From contig JBFYWB010000062.1 in the NCBI GenBank assembly GCA_041299015.1, forward strand, positions 1 through 64,000: 64,000 bases of DNA, read 5' to 3'. Source of the stretch: JARFQH01 sp041299015 (lineage in GTDB: Bacteria; Desulfobacterota; Desulfobacteria; Desulfobacterales; SG8-13). The notes under the pieces were generated by a model. The model searched no databases and had not been told where the DNA came from. It saw only the letters and a program-made list of their open reading frames with translations. Position 1 is the first letter of the stretch, and every line of letters begins with the position of its first letter. The position numbers and the translations under genes are program-made. Positions 52,052-61,218 of this stretch are shown piece after piece.

Positions 52052-52402
52052 TGGGTTTCATCTCCTTTGGATCTTGATATTAGCACAGATTTCAGCCGTT
52101 TTAAAATTGTTTAGGCCAGTTAAATCAAACAGTCAAGGGGCATCGTCGCGGGGATGGAACAACCGGGTGATTCCCGACTCTCACGATCGTTGTCCGCTAT
52201 GGACACGGTCAGCAGAAACCATGTCCGAGAAGGCCTCTCAAATGCCTTGCAAAGGACGCAGATCATATGCTAATTGTATAAAATCATTTTAAACTCAATA
52301 ATTACGGATTCTTAAAAAACGTCGCGGCAAGAACCCAACCCGGTTGTGAGCCGTCGCCGGCTGTCGGGGACGCCACCACTAAAACGACACAGGAGATGCA
52401 CA
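52052..52402. other. 351-base divergent spacer between cooC and the acyl-CoA dehydrogenase
   Basis: No gene seen. A minus-strand promoter for cooC lies near 52077-52105. On the plus-strand side there is an AT-rich block (52260-52320) with a TATAAA at 52277-52282 but no fitting -35 box. An inverted repeat TGTCC/GGACA with a 5-base gap lies near 52193-52207. Confidence 0.55.
52077..52105 (-). promoter_or_regulatory. Candidate promoter of the cooC-acuC-acuB cluster
   Basis: On the minus strand TTTAAA (52105-52100, four of six) and TAATAT (52082-52077, four of six) are 17 bases apart, with TGC immediately before the -10 (extended -10). The start near 52070 would leave a leader of about 20 bases. 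Confidence 0.4.
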
Positions 52403-53557
52403 ATGGACTTCGAGCTGAACAGGACCCAGAAGGATATCCAGAAAGCGGTCAGGGAATTCACCCGGGGTGAGTTCGACAAAGACCTGGTGCTGGAGCTGGA
52501 GAGAAAACACGAATTTCCCGAAAAAATCTGGCGCAAGGCCTGTGAGCTCGGTCTGGTCGGGGTTCATTTCCCTGAAGATTATTCCGGACAAGGGCTCGGG
52601 TGCCTCGAGGACATCCTGGTGGTCGAGGAATTGTGCCGCGGCGATTCGACCATGGGCAGTGCCATTGCCCTTTCGAGTTTTGCTTCGGAAATCATTTTGC
52701 ACTGGGGCAGCGCCGAAATGAAGCAAAAATATCTGCCCGCCGTGGCCGAAGGCCGCATGCTCTCGGCCGGGGCTTTCACCGAACCGGACCGCGGCTCCGA
52801 CATCACCAGCATGAACACCACCGCGGTCAGAGACGGTGACGAATGGGTCATCAACGGGACCAAGACCTTCATCACCAACGGTGGGCTGGCCGGGTTTTAT
52901 TCGGTCATGTGCCAGAGTGATCCAGATGTCCGACCGACCTATCGCGGGATCAGCCTGATGCTGGTTGAGGCTGATCGTGATGGACTGTCGACCGCGGACG
53001 TGGGGCAGAAAATGGGCATCCACATGATGGCCACGGCCGAAGTGAATTTCAAAGACGTTCGGGTGCCGGTCGCCAACCTGATCGGCGAGGAAAACAAGGG
53101 CTTCTACCATGTGCTGCATTTTTTCGACGAAAGCCGGATACAGGTTGCGGCCCAGGCTCTGGGGATCGCCCAAGGCGCCTTCGATCGGGCGCTCGATTAT
53201 GTCAAGAAGCGGGAGCAGTTCGGCAAGAAAATCGCCCAGTTTCAGGTTACCCAACACAAACTGGCGGATATGGCCACAAAAATAGAACTGGCGCGGCTGA
53301 TGACTTACAAGGCGGCCTGGAATTTCGATCAGGGCCGTATCGATCCCAAGATTACTTCCATGGCGAAGATGTATGCGGCTCGAACGGCGGTCGAGGTGGC
53401 TGATGAGGCGATTCAGCTGCTCGGCGGCTACGGTTACATGACCGAGTATGAAGTCGAACGGTTCTATCGGGATGCCAAGATCACCGAGATTTACGAAGGC
53501 ACGAAAGAGATACAGAAAAACACGATTGCCAGTGCCGTGCTGGGCAAGCTGAGGTAG
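52403..53557 (+). CDS. Acyl-CoA dehydrogenase
   Basis: FAD enzyme of the acyl-CoA dehydrogenase superfamily, 384 residues from ATG 52403, chosen for the AGGAG upstream and because the family begins MDFELNRTQ. AFTEPDRGSDITSM and VINGTKTFITNGG form the FAD/substrate region; the catalytic Glu is in EIYEGTKEIQKN and the FAD loop LGGYGY is present. It passes electrons to an electron-transfer flavoprotein; the ETF-QO encoded at 55800 would be the next step. Chain-length or aromatic-substrate preference cannot be read. A phasin-like gene follows 61 bases downstream. Confidence 0.9.
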   Translation: MDFELNRTQKDIQKAVREFTRGEFDKDLVLELERKHEFPEKIWRKACELGLVGVHFPEDYSGQGLGCLEDILVVEELCRGDSTMGSAIALSSFASEIILHWGSAEMKQKYLPAVAEGRMLSAGAFTEPDRGSDITSMNTTAVRDGDEWVINGTKTFITNGGLAGFYSVMCQSDPDVRPTYRGISLMLVEADRDGLSTADVGQKMGIHMMATAEVNFKDVRVPVANLIGEENKGFYHVLHFFDESRIQVAAQALGIAQGAFDRALDYVKKREQFGKKIAQFQVTQHKLADMATKIELARLMTYKAAWNFDQGRIDPKITSMAKMYAARTAVEVADEAIQLLGGYGYMTEYEVERFYRDAKITEIYEGTKEIQKNTIASAVLGKLR

Positions 53558-53618
53558 TCAGAAACCATTTTTTTACGCTAGGGCGCTGCACTTCGCCTTT
53601 CAGCGAGAGGGGGAAATT

Positions 53619-53930
53619 ATGCTGGATATCGTCAAAAAAGCCCTGTTGACCGGGATTGGGATGGCCCTGCTGGCCAAGGATGAGATGGAAGAACTGGCGC
53701 GCGAGATCGCTGAAAAAGGAAAGATGACCGAGCAGGACGGCAAGAAATTTCTGACCGAACTGCAAAAAAGATATGAAGATGTGCAGGGCAAGCTGGAAGA
53801 CCGGGTGGAAAAATCAGTCAAAGACATCCTGAAAAAGATGGATGTCGTCACCGGCGAGGAGCTGAAAGCCATCAAAAAGGAGATCAGGGAGTTGAAGAAG
53901 GCGATCAATAAAGACGCCGAGACCGCCTGA
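53619..53930 (+). CDS. Phasin-superfamily small coiled-coil protein
   Basis: 103 residues, highly charged and helical, with a heptad pattern throughout (for example FLTELQKRYEDVQGKLEDRVEKSVKDILKKM in short blocks). It resembles the phasin-like proteins of anaerobes annotated after polyhydroxyalkanoate granule proteins, though no PHA gene is nearby. A GAGAGGGGGAAATT ribosome region precedes the ATG. Function undefined; interaction with a coat, lipid surface or the neighbouring UbiB kinase is possible. Confidence 0.65.
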   Translation: MLDIVKKALLTGIGMALLAKDEMEELAREIAEKGKMTEQDGKKFLTELQKRYEDVQGKLEDRVEKSVKDILKKMDVVTGEELKAIKKEIRELKKAINKDAETA

Positions 53931-53996
53931 CCAATTCTTTAACAGGCCATCGCCCCCTCTTCTTTGCGGGCGCGAAAATCGCAGGCAATACCTGAC

Positions 53997-55694
53997 ATGC
54001 TCAGCATCCGCAAAATCGGCGTCATCGGCCGGACGTACCGCAATTTGAACCGCTACCGGCAGATTCTGGCTGTGTTGTTCAAATACGGCTTCGGCGATTT
54101 ACTGGAACTGCTGAAGCTCGACCACTACGTTTCGGCCGGATTGCAGCTGATATCCAAAAAACAGCCGGTCAAGGTCGAGAAGCTCACCCGGCCGCAGGGA
54201 TTGCGGATGGCCCTCGAGGAGCTCGGTCCGACATACATCAAACTCGGGCAGATACTGTCCACCCGTCCGGACCTTATCCCGGTCGACTTTCTGCAGGAAC
54301 TCTCCAGGCTCCAGGACAAGGTGCCGCCGTTTCCCGCCGCCGCCGCCCGCAAGATCATCGAAACCGAGCTGGAGGTGGGCATCGATATTCTGTTTTCCCA
54401 ATTCGACGACATACCGCTGGCATCGGCCTCCATCGGCCAGGTGCACCGCGCCCGGCTGCAAAACGGTCAAGAGGTGGCGCTCAAGGTGCAGCGGCCCGGT
54501 ATCCAGAAAGTCATCGAGGTCGACCTCGAGATCATGCTTCATCTGGCAACCCTGATGGAACACCACATCGAGGAGTTGGCCTTCCACCGCCCGATAAAAA
54601 TTGTCGAAGAATTTGCCCGCACACTGGAAAAAGAACTCGATTACCTTCTTGAAGCCGCCAATATGGAACGAGCGGCGCTCAACTTCAGCAACGACCCCTC
54701 AACTCTGATTCCGGCCGTCTTTCGAGAGCTGTCGACGGTGCGGGTCCTTACCACCGAGTGCGTCAAGGGCATCAAGGTTTCGAATATCGAGCAACTCGAT
54801 TCCTCCGGACTCGATCGCAAGCTGATCACATCGCGTGGGGCCGACATTCTGCTGCGCATGATATTCGAACACGGCTTCTTCCAGGCCGATCCCCACCCCG
54901 GCAATATCTTCGTTTTGCCGGACAACGTCATCTGTCTGATCGATTTCGGGATGGTGGGTTCCGTCGACCGGCGAACCCGCGAAACCTTTGGCGATCTGTT
55001 AGACGGGATCGTCAAAAAGGACGCATCGAAAGTGGCCAAGGTCCTGCTGCAACTGACCCTCTGGGAAGAAGAGCCGGACATCCGCGCCTTCGAGATCGAC
55101 GTGACCGATTTCATGGCCCATCATCTTTTCAAGCCCCTGAAAGAGGTTCGTATCGGCAAACTGCTCCATCATCTGCTGGACTTGGCATCGCGTCACCGGC
55201 TCCGGATTCCTCCCAACATCTTCCTGATGATGAAGTCCCTGACCACCGTAGAGGGCGTGGCACGCATGCTCGACCCGGAATTCGACATCTTCGGCAAGGC
55301 CGCTCCTTTCATCAGGAGCCTGCTCCTGGAGCGATACTCACCGCAGCGTCTGTCGGCCGACGTGTTCCAGCTGACCGCCGATCTGATGAAGTTCACCCGG
55401 CAGTTCCCTCAAGACTTGCTCGACGTCGCGCGCCTGGCTCGCCGGCAGCAGCTCAGCCTGAGAATAGAAAACCGGGGATTGGAGCGCACCCTTTCCACCC
55501 ACGACCAAATCAGCAACCGCCTCTCCTTTTCGATCATCATCGCCGCCTTGATCATCGGATCGGCATTGATCGTGATATCCGAGACCCCCCCTTTTTTTTA
55601 CGGCATATCCTTGATCGGCATCATCGGTTTCTCCGCCGCCGCTCTGATGGGTATCTGGCTGCTGGTGGCGATTCTGCGCAAGGGAAGGCTTTAG
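53997..55694 (+). CDS. ubiB: UbiB/AarF (ABC1) family atypical kinase
   Basis: 565 residues from ATG 53997; a TTG at 53964 would extend it. Motifs of the ABC1 kinase-like family: KxGQ in YIKLGQILSTRPDLIP, ASIGQVHRA (A-rich loop), ALKVQRPG (VAVK-like Lys), DPHPGNIF (catalytic region) and IDFGMVG (DFG-like). Two hydrophobic helices at the C-terminus (about 505-565) anchor it in the membrane. UbiB proteins act in quinone biosynthesis and lipid handling; in a quinone-using anaerobe it probably serves menaquinone. Convergent with ETF-QO. Confidence 0.88.
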   Translation: MLSIRKIGVIGRTYRNLNRYRQILAVLFKYGFGDLLELLKLDHYVSAGLQLISKKQPVKVEKLTRPQGLRMALEELGPTYIKLGQILSTRPDLIPVDFLQELSRLQDKVPPFPAAAARKIIETELEVGIDILFSQFDDIPLASASIGQVHRARLQNGQEVALKVQRPGIQKVIEVDLEIMLHLATLMEHHIEELAFHRPIKIVEEFARTLEKELDYLLEAANMERAALNFSNDPSTLIPAVFRELSTVRVLTTECVKGIKVSNIEQLDSSGLDRKLITSRGADILLRMIFEHGFFQADPHPGNIFVLPDNVICLIDFGMVGSVDRRTRETFGDLLDGIVKKDASKVAKVLLQLTLWEEEPDIRAFEIDVTDFMAHHLFKPLKEVRIGKLLHHLLDLASRHRLRIPPNIFLMMKSLTTVEGVARMLDPEFDIFGKAAPFIRSLLLERYSPQRLSADVFQLTADLMKFTRQFPQDLLDVARLARRQQLSLRIENRGLERTLSTHDQISNRLSFSIIIAALIIGSALIVISETPPFFYGISLIGIIGFSAAALMGIWLLVAILRKGRL

Positions 55695-55799
55695 TGGGTT
55701 TGCCGCCGGAGGTAGATGAAGTTCGACGGCATCGGGCGATCTTCCACGGTGATGGTCCGCATGTAAACGTCAATTTTTACCAAGGGGCCGGGGCTTCAT

Positions 55800-57473
55800 C
55801 TATACCACTGTGTATCCTGGTCCTTCGCCGCCTTCGGGGCAGGTCCACGTGATGTTGCGATAAGGGTCCTTGATGTCGCAGGTCTTACAGTGGAAACAGT
55901 TGGACGGGTTGAGTTTAAGCCGTCTTTTTCCCGTTTCTGCATCGGTATCGATTTCGTAAACATTGCCGGGGCAAAAGCGCGTGCAGGGGCTGCGATAGGT
56001 GTCGAAGCACCGGGTGACACACAAATGGGTGTCGTGCACTATCAAATGCGACGGTTGATCCTCGCGGTGTTTGGTTTTTGAGAGATACACGCCGGTCAGC
56101 TTGTCGACATACAAACCACCGTCAAAGGCGGATTTGTCCAAACCCGTGCCACCTGCGGTGTGGTCGGCTTTCGTGGGTTCGAGGGTTGTACAGTCTTCCT
56201 GAAGGGGCATCCGTTCGATCAATCCGCGACCCTTGGTCACGTATTGAACCCCGAGGTGAATGTATTTGACTACCCCCTTTTTGGCAAGGGCCTGGGCGAA
56301 ATTTCGGCCCGCGTAGATTTCTTCTTTCAGCCAGCTGCTTTCGAACAGAGTCGTGTAGGCGCTCAGGGATGCTTCGGTAAAGCTGTTTCGCGCCAAGGCC
56401 GCAAAGATGGCTTCGGCGGCCAGCATGCCGGATTTCATGGAGACGTGGAAACCCTTTAGAGCCGGCGAGTTGTGCATGGCGGCACTGCCGCCCACAAAGA
56501 CGGCACCGCTGGTCGACAGCTTGGGGATGCTGAAATAACCACCCGTGGAAACCGTCCGGGCGCCCTGCTCGATGACCTTGCCGCCCCGGATGATATCGGA
56601 CACAAACGGGTGGCGTTTAAACCGGATGAACATATCGTAGGGATCGATCAACGCGTCTTCGTACCCCAGACCGGTGAGGTAGCCGATGGCGATCTTTTTG
56701 CCTTTCATTTCGTAAATAAAGCCGCCACCGGGTGTGTTCAAGCCAAGCGGGTAGCCGAGAAAGTGGATGTCGTTGCCCTTGCCGGTTGTAAAATAATTGT
56801 TGTCCGGCAGTTGAATCACCTCTTTGACACCGGTTTCGTATACCTGGGGCATCTTGCCGGCGGCGAGGTTCAGTTTGGCTTCGATTTGCTTGTAGAGGTT
56901 GCCCCGGGCCCCCTCCCCGAAAACCGTTACCTTGGCCCTGAGGTCGATTCCGGGTTCGAAGTTGACTTTGTGCTCGCCATCTTTGCCAAGGCCCTTGTCG
57001 CCGGTGCGAACACCGGTTACAGTTTGGCCGGTTTGGTCATACAGAACCTCTTTGCCGGCAAATCCCGGGAAAAGATTGACGCCCATCTCCTCGGCGATCC
57101 CGCCCAGCCAACGGCAAAATTTCGACGAACTGATGATGTAGAATCCCTTGTTGTGGAGATAGCGGGGCACCAGGCTGGCCCGGAAGGCGCGGTTTCGGGT
57201 CAGGTAATAGAATGCATCGCCCTGAACGACGGCCTCAATGGGACACCCTCTTTCGATGTGGTCCGGCATGAGTTCGCGCAGTGCCCTTGGATTGAGAATG
57301 GCCCCGCTGACCGCGTGGGCACCGATGTCGGCACCCTTTTCGATCAAGGCGACTTCGATGGTCATGTTTTTTTCCTGCGCCAGCTGCATCAAGCGGACGG
57401 CAGCTGCCAGACTGGCGGGCCCACCGCCGACGAACACCACATCGAAATCAATGGATTCCCGTTCGACACTCAT
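55800..57473 (-). CDS. Electron-transfer flavoprotein:quinone oxidoreductase
   Basis: 557 residues from ATG 57473, preceded by AGGAG; the frame runs on to 57536 without family similarity. N-terminal FAD motif FDVVFVGGGPASLAAA, SGAILNPRAL, and GGSAAMHNSPALKG in the FAD domain, a central membrane-contacting region, and a C-terminal ferredoxin-type segment with Cys in CFDTYRSPCTRFCPGNVYE and NCFHCKTCDIKDP. It takes electrons from reduced ETF to the quinone pool. With the nearby acyl-CoA dehydrogenase it completes a beta-oxidation-type electron route, though ETF genes are not here. Confidence 0.93.
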   Translation of the reverse strand: MSVERESIDFDVVFVGGGPASLAAAVRLMQLAQEKNMTIEVALIEKGADIGAHAVSGAILNPRALRELMPDHIERGCPIEAVVQGDAFYYLTRNRAFRASLVPRYLHNKGFYIISSSKFCRWLGGIAEEMGVNLFPGFAGKEVLYDQTGQTVTGVRTGDKGLGKDGEHKVNFEPGIDLRAKVTVFGEGARGNLYKQIEAKLNLAAGKMPQVYETGVKEVIQLPDNNYFTTGKGNDIHFLGYPLGLNTPGGGFIYEMKGKKIAIGYLTGLGYEDALIDPYDMFIRFKRHPFVSDIIRGGKVIEQGARTVSTGGYFSIPKLSTSGAVFVGGSAAMHNSPALKGFHVSMKSGMLAAEAIFAALARNSFTEASLSAYTTLFESSWLKEEIYAGRNFAQALAKKGVVKYIHLGVQYVTKGRGLIERMPLQEDCTTLEPTKADHTAGGTGLDKSAFDGGLYVDKLTGVYLSKTKHREDQPSHLIVHDTHLCVTRCFDTYRSPCTRFCPGNVYEIDTDAETGKRRLKLNPSNCFHCKTCDIKDPYRNITWTCPEGGEGPGYTVV

Positions 57474-57620
57474 CATTCGGCTCCTTTCACTCAGCCCGAA
57501 GGCCTCGATTGTATGTTCATCCAATCCCTGCGACACGCTCGGCGGTTGTCCGCTGGCGGCGCCAGGATCAATGGGGCCTGTTTAGCATGGCGGACGAATT
57601 TTGTAAATCGACAGGAGGTC

Positions 57621-57648
57621 TTGAAATCCGGTTAATCAGAATTATTAT
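57621..57648 (+). promoter_or_regulatory. Sigma-70 promoter of the class I aldolase
   Basis: TTGAAA (57621-57626, five of six) and TATTAT (57643-57648, five of six) are separated by 16 bases. The start would fall near 57655, about 50 bases before the ATG, with a GGGGG ribosome region at 57693-57699. Confidence 0.5.
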
Positions 57649-57705
57649 CTCAGCTTAGCGGGCTACCGGCCGCTTTCAACCGCAAAACCGAAAGGGGGCA
57701 GACTT

Positions 57706-58728
57706 ATGAATCGTGCAAAGCTCGAACCTGTGGCACGGCAGCTTGTGGCGGACGGCAAGGGCATCCTTGCGGCCGACGAGAGCCTGCCGACAATCAAAAA
57801 GCGTTTCGACGCCATCGCAGTTGAATCGACCGAAGAAAATCGTCGCGCTTATCGGGATTTGCTCTTCACGACACCGAATGCCGGCAAGCACATCAGTGGC
57901 GTGATCTTATTCGAGGAAACCCTGCGGCAGAAATCCCTGGACGGCACTGCCTTTCCGCAGCTGTTGAGCGACCGGGGGATTCTACCCGGGATCAAGGTCG
58001 ACCAAGGCGCCAAGCCCCTGGCCGGATTCAGTGGTGAAAAAATCACCGAAGGCCTGGACGGTCTGCGTGAGCGTTTGGCCGCTTACCGGGAACTCGGTGC
58101 AAGGTTTGCTAAATGGCGGGCAGTGATCACCATCGGCAAGGACATACCGAGTCGGTTGTGTATCGATGCCAATGCCCACGCACTGGCGCGCTACGCCGCG
58201 CTGTGCCAGGAGGCCGAACTGGTGCCGATCGTTGAACCCGAAGTCCTCATGGATGGCCCTCACGATATACAGCGATGTCAGGATGTGACGGCCGCCACCC
58301 TCAAAAGCGTTTTTATGGCCCTCTTTGAACATTGCGTCCTTTTGGAAGGTATGCTACTCAAGCCGAACATGGTTCTTTCGGGATCCGAGAGTCCGAACCA
58401 GGCCACGGTTGCGGAAGTGGCCGAAAGAACGGTGGTTACCTTCCGACAGGTCGTGCCGGCGGCCCTGCCCGGAATCGTTTTCCTCTCGGGTGGTCAGAGT
58501 TCCGAATTGGCCACCGAGCACCTGAATGCGATGAACGCACTCGGGAGACATCCCTGGGAACTCAGCTTTTCTTACGGCCGGGCCTTGCAGGAGCATACCC
58601 TCAAAGCATGGCGGGGGCGGGCGGATGCCGTCGCTGAGGCCCAGAAAGTGTTTTACCACCGGGCCAGTTGCAACGGCGCAGCGCGCTACGGTCAATACAC
58701 CAAGGCGCTGGAAGAAAAACCCGCTTGA
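57706..58728 (+). CDS. Class I fructose-bisphosphate aldolase
   Basis: 340-residue Schiff-base aldolase like the eukaryotic-type enzyme, acting in glycolysis and gluconeogenesis. GILAADESLPTIKKRF (substrate loop), GVILFEETLRQK, PGIKVDQGAKPL and the Schiff-base Lys region EGMLLKPNMVLSGS identify it, and FLSGGQSSELATEHLNAMN closes the barrel. Class I aldolases of this type are seen in some anaerobes alongside or instead of class II. Divergent from ETF-QO with its own promoter. Confidence 0.93.
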   Translation: MNRAKLEPVARQLVADGKGILAADESLPTIKKRFDAIAVESTEENRRAYRDLLFTTPNAGKHISGVILFEETLRQKSLDGTAFPQLLSDRGILPGIKVDQGAKPLAGFSGEKITEGLDGLRERLAAYRELGARFAKWRAVITIGKDIPSRLCIDANAHALARYAALCQEAELVPIVEPEVLMDGPHDIQRCQDVTAATLKSVFMALFEHCVLLEGMLLKPNMVLSGSESPNQATVAEVAERTVVTFRQVVPAALPGIVFLSGGQSSELATEHLNAMNALGRHPWELSFSYGRALQEHTLKAWRGRADAVAEAQKVFYHRASCNGAARYGQYTKALEEKPA

Positions 58729-58899
58729 TCCGAAAGGGAAACTGGAGGTGCGAAGCGATGCACGACGGCAAACGGACGAAAAACACCGCAATCCATCACT
58801 AACCTATGCCGATACGCTCTTTTACAAGCATTTGCCCGCGGTTATGACTCTCTTTTCAAGGACAGCGCCCGTTAGCCGATTCGCGCGGATGCCCAGGCG

Positions 58900-59757
58900 A
58901 TGAAAGACTTCTGGCACTGGTGGCAACATATTCCCCAACATTTGGATCCGGTGGTCTTCGACTTCGGCGGTTTCAAGCTGCAATACTACGGGCTGATGTA
59001 CGTGGTCGCTTTTTCCGCGACCTACCTGCTGGTTGTCTACCGGCTTAAATACGAAAAGCGGTTCCTGGTGAGCGGCGAACAGGTTCAGGCGCTGATCACC
59101 TACATGATGTTGGGGGTTATCATCGGCGGTCGTCTTGGCTACGTGCTCTTTTACAACCTGGCCTATTACCTTAAACACCCGCTGGAAATTATTCTGCCCT
59201 TCGACCTTGCGAACGGATTCAAGTTCACCGGTATTACCGGCATGTCGTTTCATGGCGGACTTGTCTGCGTCATCCTGTTCGCTTGGCTCTACTGTCGTAA
59301 ACACGGCCTCAATCTGCTCGAGATGGCCGATCTTTTCATCCCCGCCATCCCGCTGGGATATACCTTCGGCCGAATCGGCAATTTCATCAACGGTGAGCTC
59401 TATGGCCGGGTGACTTCCGCTCCTATTGGAATGATGTTTCCCCTGGCGCCCGGTAGCCAACTGAGACACCCGTCGCAACTCTACGAAGCCCTGTTCGAGG
59501 GTGTTTTTCTTTTCGTGGTTTTGTGGAGTGTGAGGCGAAGACTTCGTGTACCGGGGGCTATGCTGCCACTCTACCTGATCGGGTACGGAACGGTTCGATT
59601 TTTCATTGAATATTTCCGCCAGCCCGATACCCACTTGGGTTTTGTACTTCTTTCGCTTTCGATGGGGCAGGTGCTGTGCCTGTCGATGATCGGCAGCGGC
59701 GGGCTTCTGCTGGTTTATCTGTACCGCCGGCAGAGGATGATCGCAAACAACCGTTGA
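58900..59757 (+). CDS. lgt: Prolipoprotein diacylglyceryl transferase
   Basis: Lgt adds diacylglycerol to the lipobox Cys of prolipoproteins in the inner membrane. 285 residues with about seven hydrophobic segments; MSFHGGL, the signature GRIGNFINGELYGRVT and RHPSQLYEALFEG are diagnostic. It would act on the LysM and TPR lipoproteins encoded in this window. 41 bases upstream of cysS. The start ATG lacks a strong ribosome site. Confidence 0.95.
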   Translation: MKDFWHWWQHIPQHLDPVVFDFGGFKLQYYGLMYVVAFSATYLLVVYRLKYEKRFLVSGEQVQALITYMMLGVIIGGRLGYVLFYNLAYYLKHPLEIILPFDLANGFKFTGITGMSFHGGLVCVILFAWLYCRKHGLNLLEMADLFIPAIPLGYTFGRIGNFINGELYGRVTSAPIGMMFPLAPGSQLRHPSQLYEALFEGVFLFVVLWSVRRRLRVPGAMLPLYLIGYGTVRFFIEYFRQPDTHLGFVLLSLSMGQVLCLSMIGSGGLLLVYLYRRQRMIANNR

Positions 59758-59798
59758 ATCGTTTATTCTTATGTACCTCGGGAAATTGATTCTGAATC

Positions 59799-61196
59799 AT
59801 GACGACGCTGATGTTCTATAACACACTGTCCCGCAGCAAAGAGCCATTTCGACCGCTGCACGAAGATTATGTCGGTCTCTACACTTGCGGGCCGACGGTG
59901 TACAACTACGCCCACATCGGCAACCTGAGAACTTATATCTTCGAGGATATTCTCAAGCGCGTGTTGCTCTACAACGATTTTCGTGTCAAGCACGTGATGA
60001 ACATCACCGATGTCGGCCACCTGACCGGCGACCGGGACATGGGCGAAGACAAAATGGAAAAAGGTGCCGCCCGTGAGGGTAAAACCGCCTGGGATATCGC
60101 CGAATTCTATACCCGGGCGTTTCAGAAAGACATTGGCCAGCTGAACATCCTGCCGCCGGACGTTTGGTGCCGGGCCACCGATACGATCCCTGATCAGATT
60201 GCCATGATACGGTTGCTTGAAGAAAAAGGATACACTTACCGGACCGGAGACGGTATCTACTTCGACACTTCCCGTGTCGATAATTACGCCAAATTGTCCT
60301 ACCAGAAACTCGATGCGCTCCAGGAAGGAGCCCGGGTGGAAAAGAATCCCGCTAAGCGCAACCCCACTGATTTTGCTCTGTGGAAGTTTTCACCCCAAGA
60401 CATCAAACGCCAAATGGAATGGGATTCTCCCTGGGGCAAGGGTTTTCCGGGTTGGCATATCGAGTGTTCGGTCATGAGCATGAAGTTTTTGGATGGCCAT
60501 CTCGACATCCACTGCGGCGGGACCGATCACATCGACGTGCATCACACCAACGAAATTGCCCAGTCCGAGGCGGCCACCGGCAAAAAATTTTTCAATTTTT
60601 GGATGCACGGGGCTTTTCTGAACATCGCCGGCGGCAAGAAAATGGCCAAGAGTTCCGATAATTTCCTGACGCTCGAGGCCACCTTCACCCAAAACGGGAT
60701 CAGCCCGTTGGTCTACCGTTTTGCCGCATTTCTCACCCATTACCGCAAGCCGATGGAATTCAGCGACGAATCGCTGGAAGCGGCGCGCAATGGACTGGTC
60801 CACCTTCAGAACCAGGTCCGCAGCTTGATGGGCCTGCAGAAGAGTGAGGGGAAGGTTCATCCGGATTTCAGGACCCGCTTTCTCGAGGCCGTCAACGATG
60901 ATTTGAACATGCCGCGGGCCATGGCCGTCGTTCAGGAAACGTTGAAAGCGGATCTCCACGAAGGCGGCCGATTGGCCACGGTGCTGGATTTCGACCGGGT
61001 GATGGGATTGGACCTCGACCAGGTGGGTCAAGATGAGTGTCTGCCGGCCGAGGTTTTAAAACTGGTGGCGGCGCGCCAAAAGGCTCGGACCGAAAAGAAC
61101 TGGAAGGATTCCGATCGGCTGCGGGAGGAAATTCTGGCACTCGGATACACGGTGCAGGACGTCAAGGAAGGGATGAAGGTCTTCAGGCACCGATAA
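59799..61196 (+). CDS. cysS: Cysteinyl-tRNA synthetase
   Basis: Class I synthetase of 465 residues. CGPTVYNYAHIGNLRTYI gives the zinc Cys and HIGH-like motif, WHIECSVMSMKFL and GGTDHIDVHHTNE carry the other zinc ligands, and KMAKSS is the KMSKS loop. The C-terminal DALR-like helical region ends near 465. ATG 59799 or 59811 (MFYNTLSRSKEPF) may be the start. Convergent with the ABC permease after 22 bases. Confidence 0.96.
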   Translation: MTTLMFYNTLSRSKEPFRPLHEDYVGLYTCGPTVYNYAHIGNLRTYIFEDILKRVLLYNDFRVKHVMNITDVGHLTGDRDMGEDKMEKGAAREGKTAWDIAEFYTRAFQKDIGQLNILPPDVWCRATDTIPDQIAMIRLLEEKGYTYRTGDGIYFDTSRVDNYAKLSYQKLDALQEGARVEKNPAKRNPTDFALWKFSPQDIKRQMEWDSPWGKGFPGWHIECSVMSMKFLDGHLDIHCGGTDHIDVHHTNEIAQSEAATGKKFFNFWMHGAFLNIAGGKKMAKSSDNFLTLEATFTQNGISPLVYRFAAFLTHYRKPMEFSDESLEAARNGLVHLQNQVRSLMGLQKSEGKVHPDFRTRFLEAVNDDLNMPRAMAVVQETLKADLHEGGRLATVLDFDRVMGLDLDQVGQDECLPAEVLKLVAARQKARTEKNWKDSDRLREEILALGYTVQDVKEGMKVFRHR

Positions 61197-61218
61197 TAAA
61201 GAAGCGTAGCCATCAACC

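Noticed and set aside
54758..55852. 364-codon plus-strand frame in a second phase
   Set aside because: It overlaps UbiB in another phase, is Arg/His/Pro-rich like a shadow translation, and lacks motifs.
56472..57635. 387-codon plus-strand open frame
   Set aside because: It lies opposite the well supported ETF-QO gene, has no family motif and no ribosome site; GC-rich third positions create such antisense frames.
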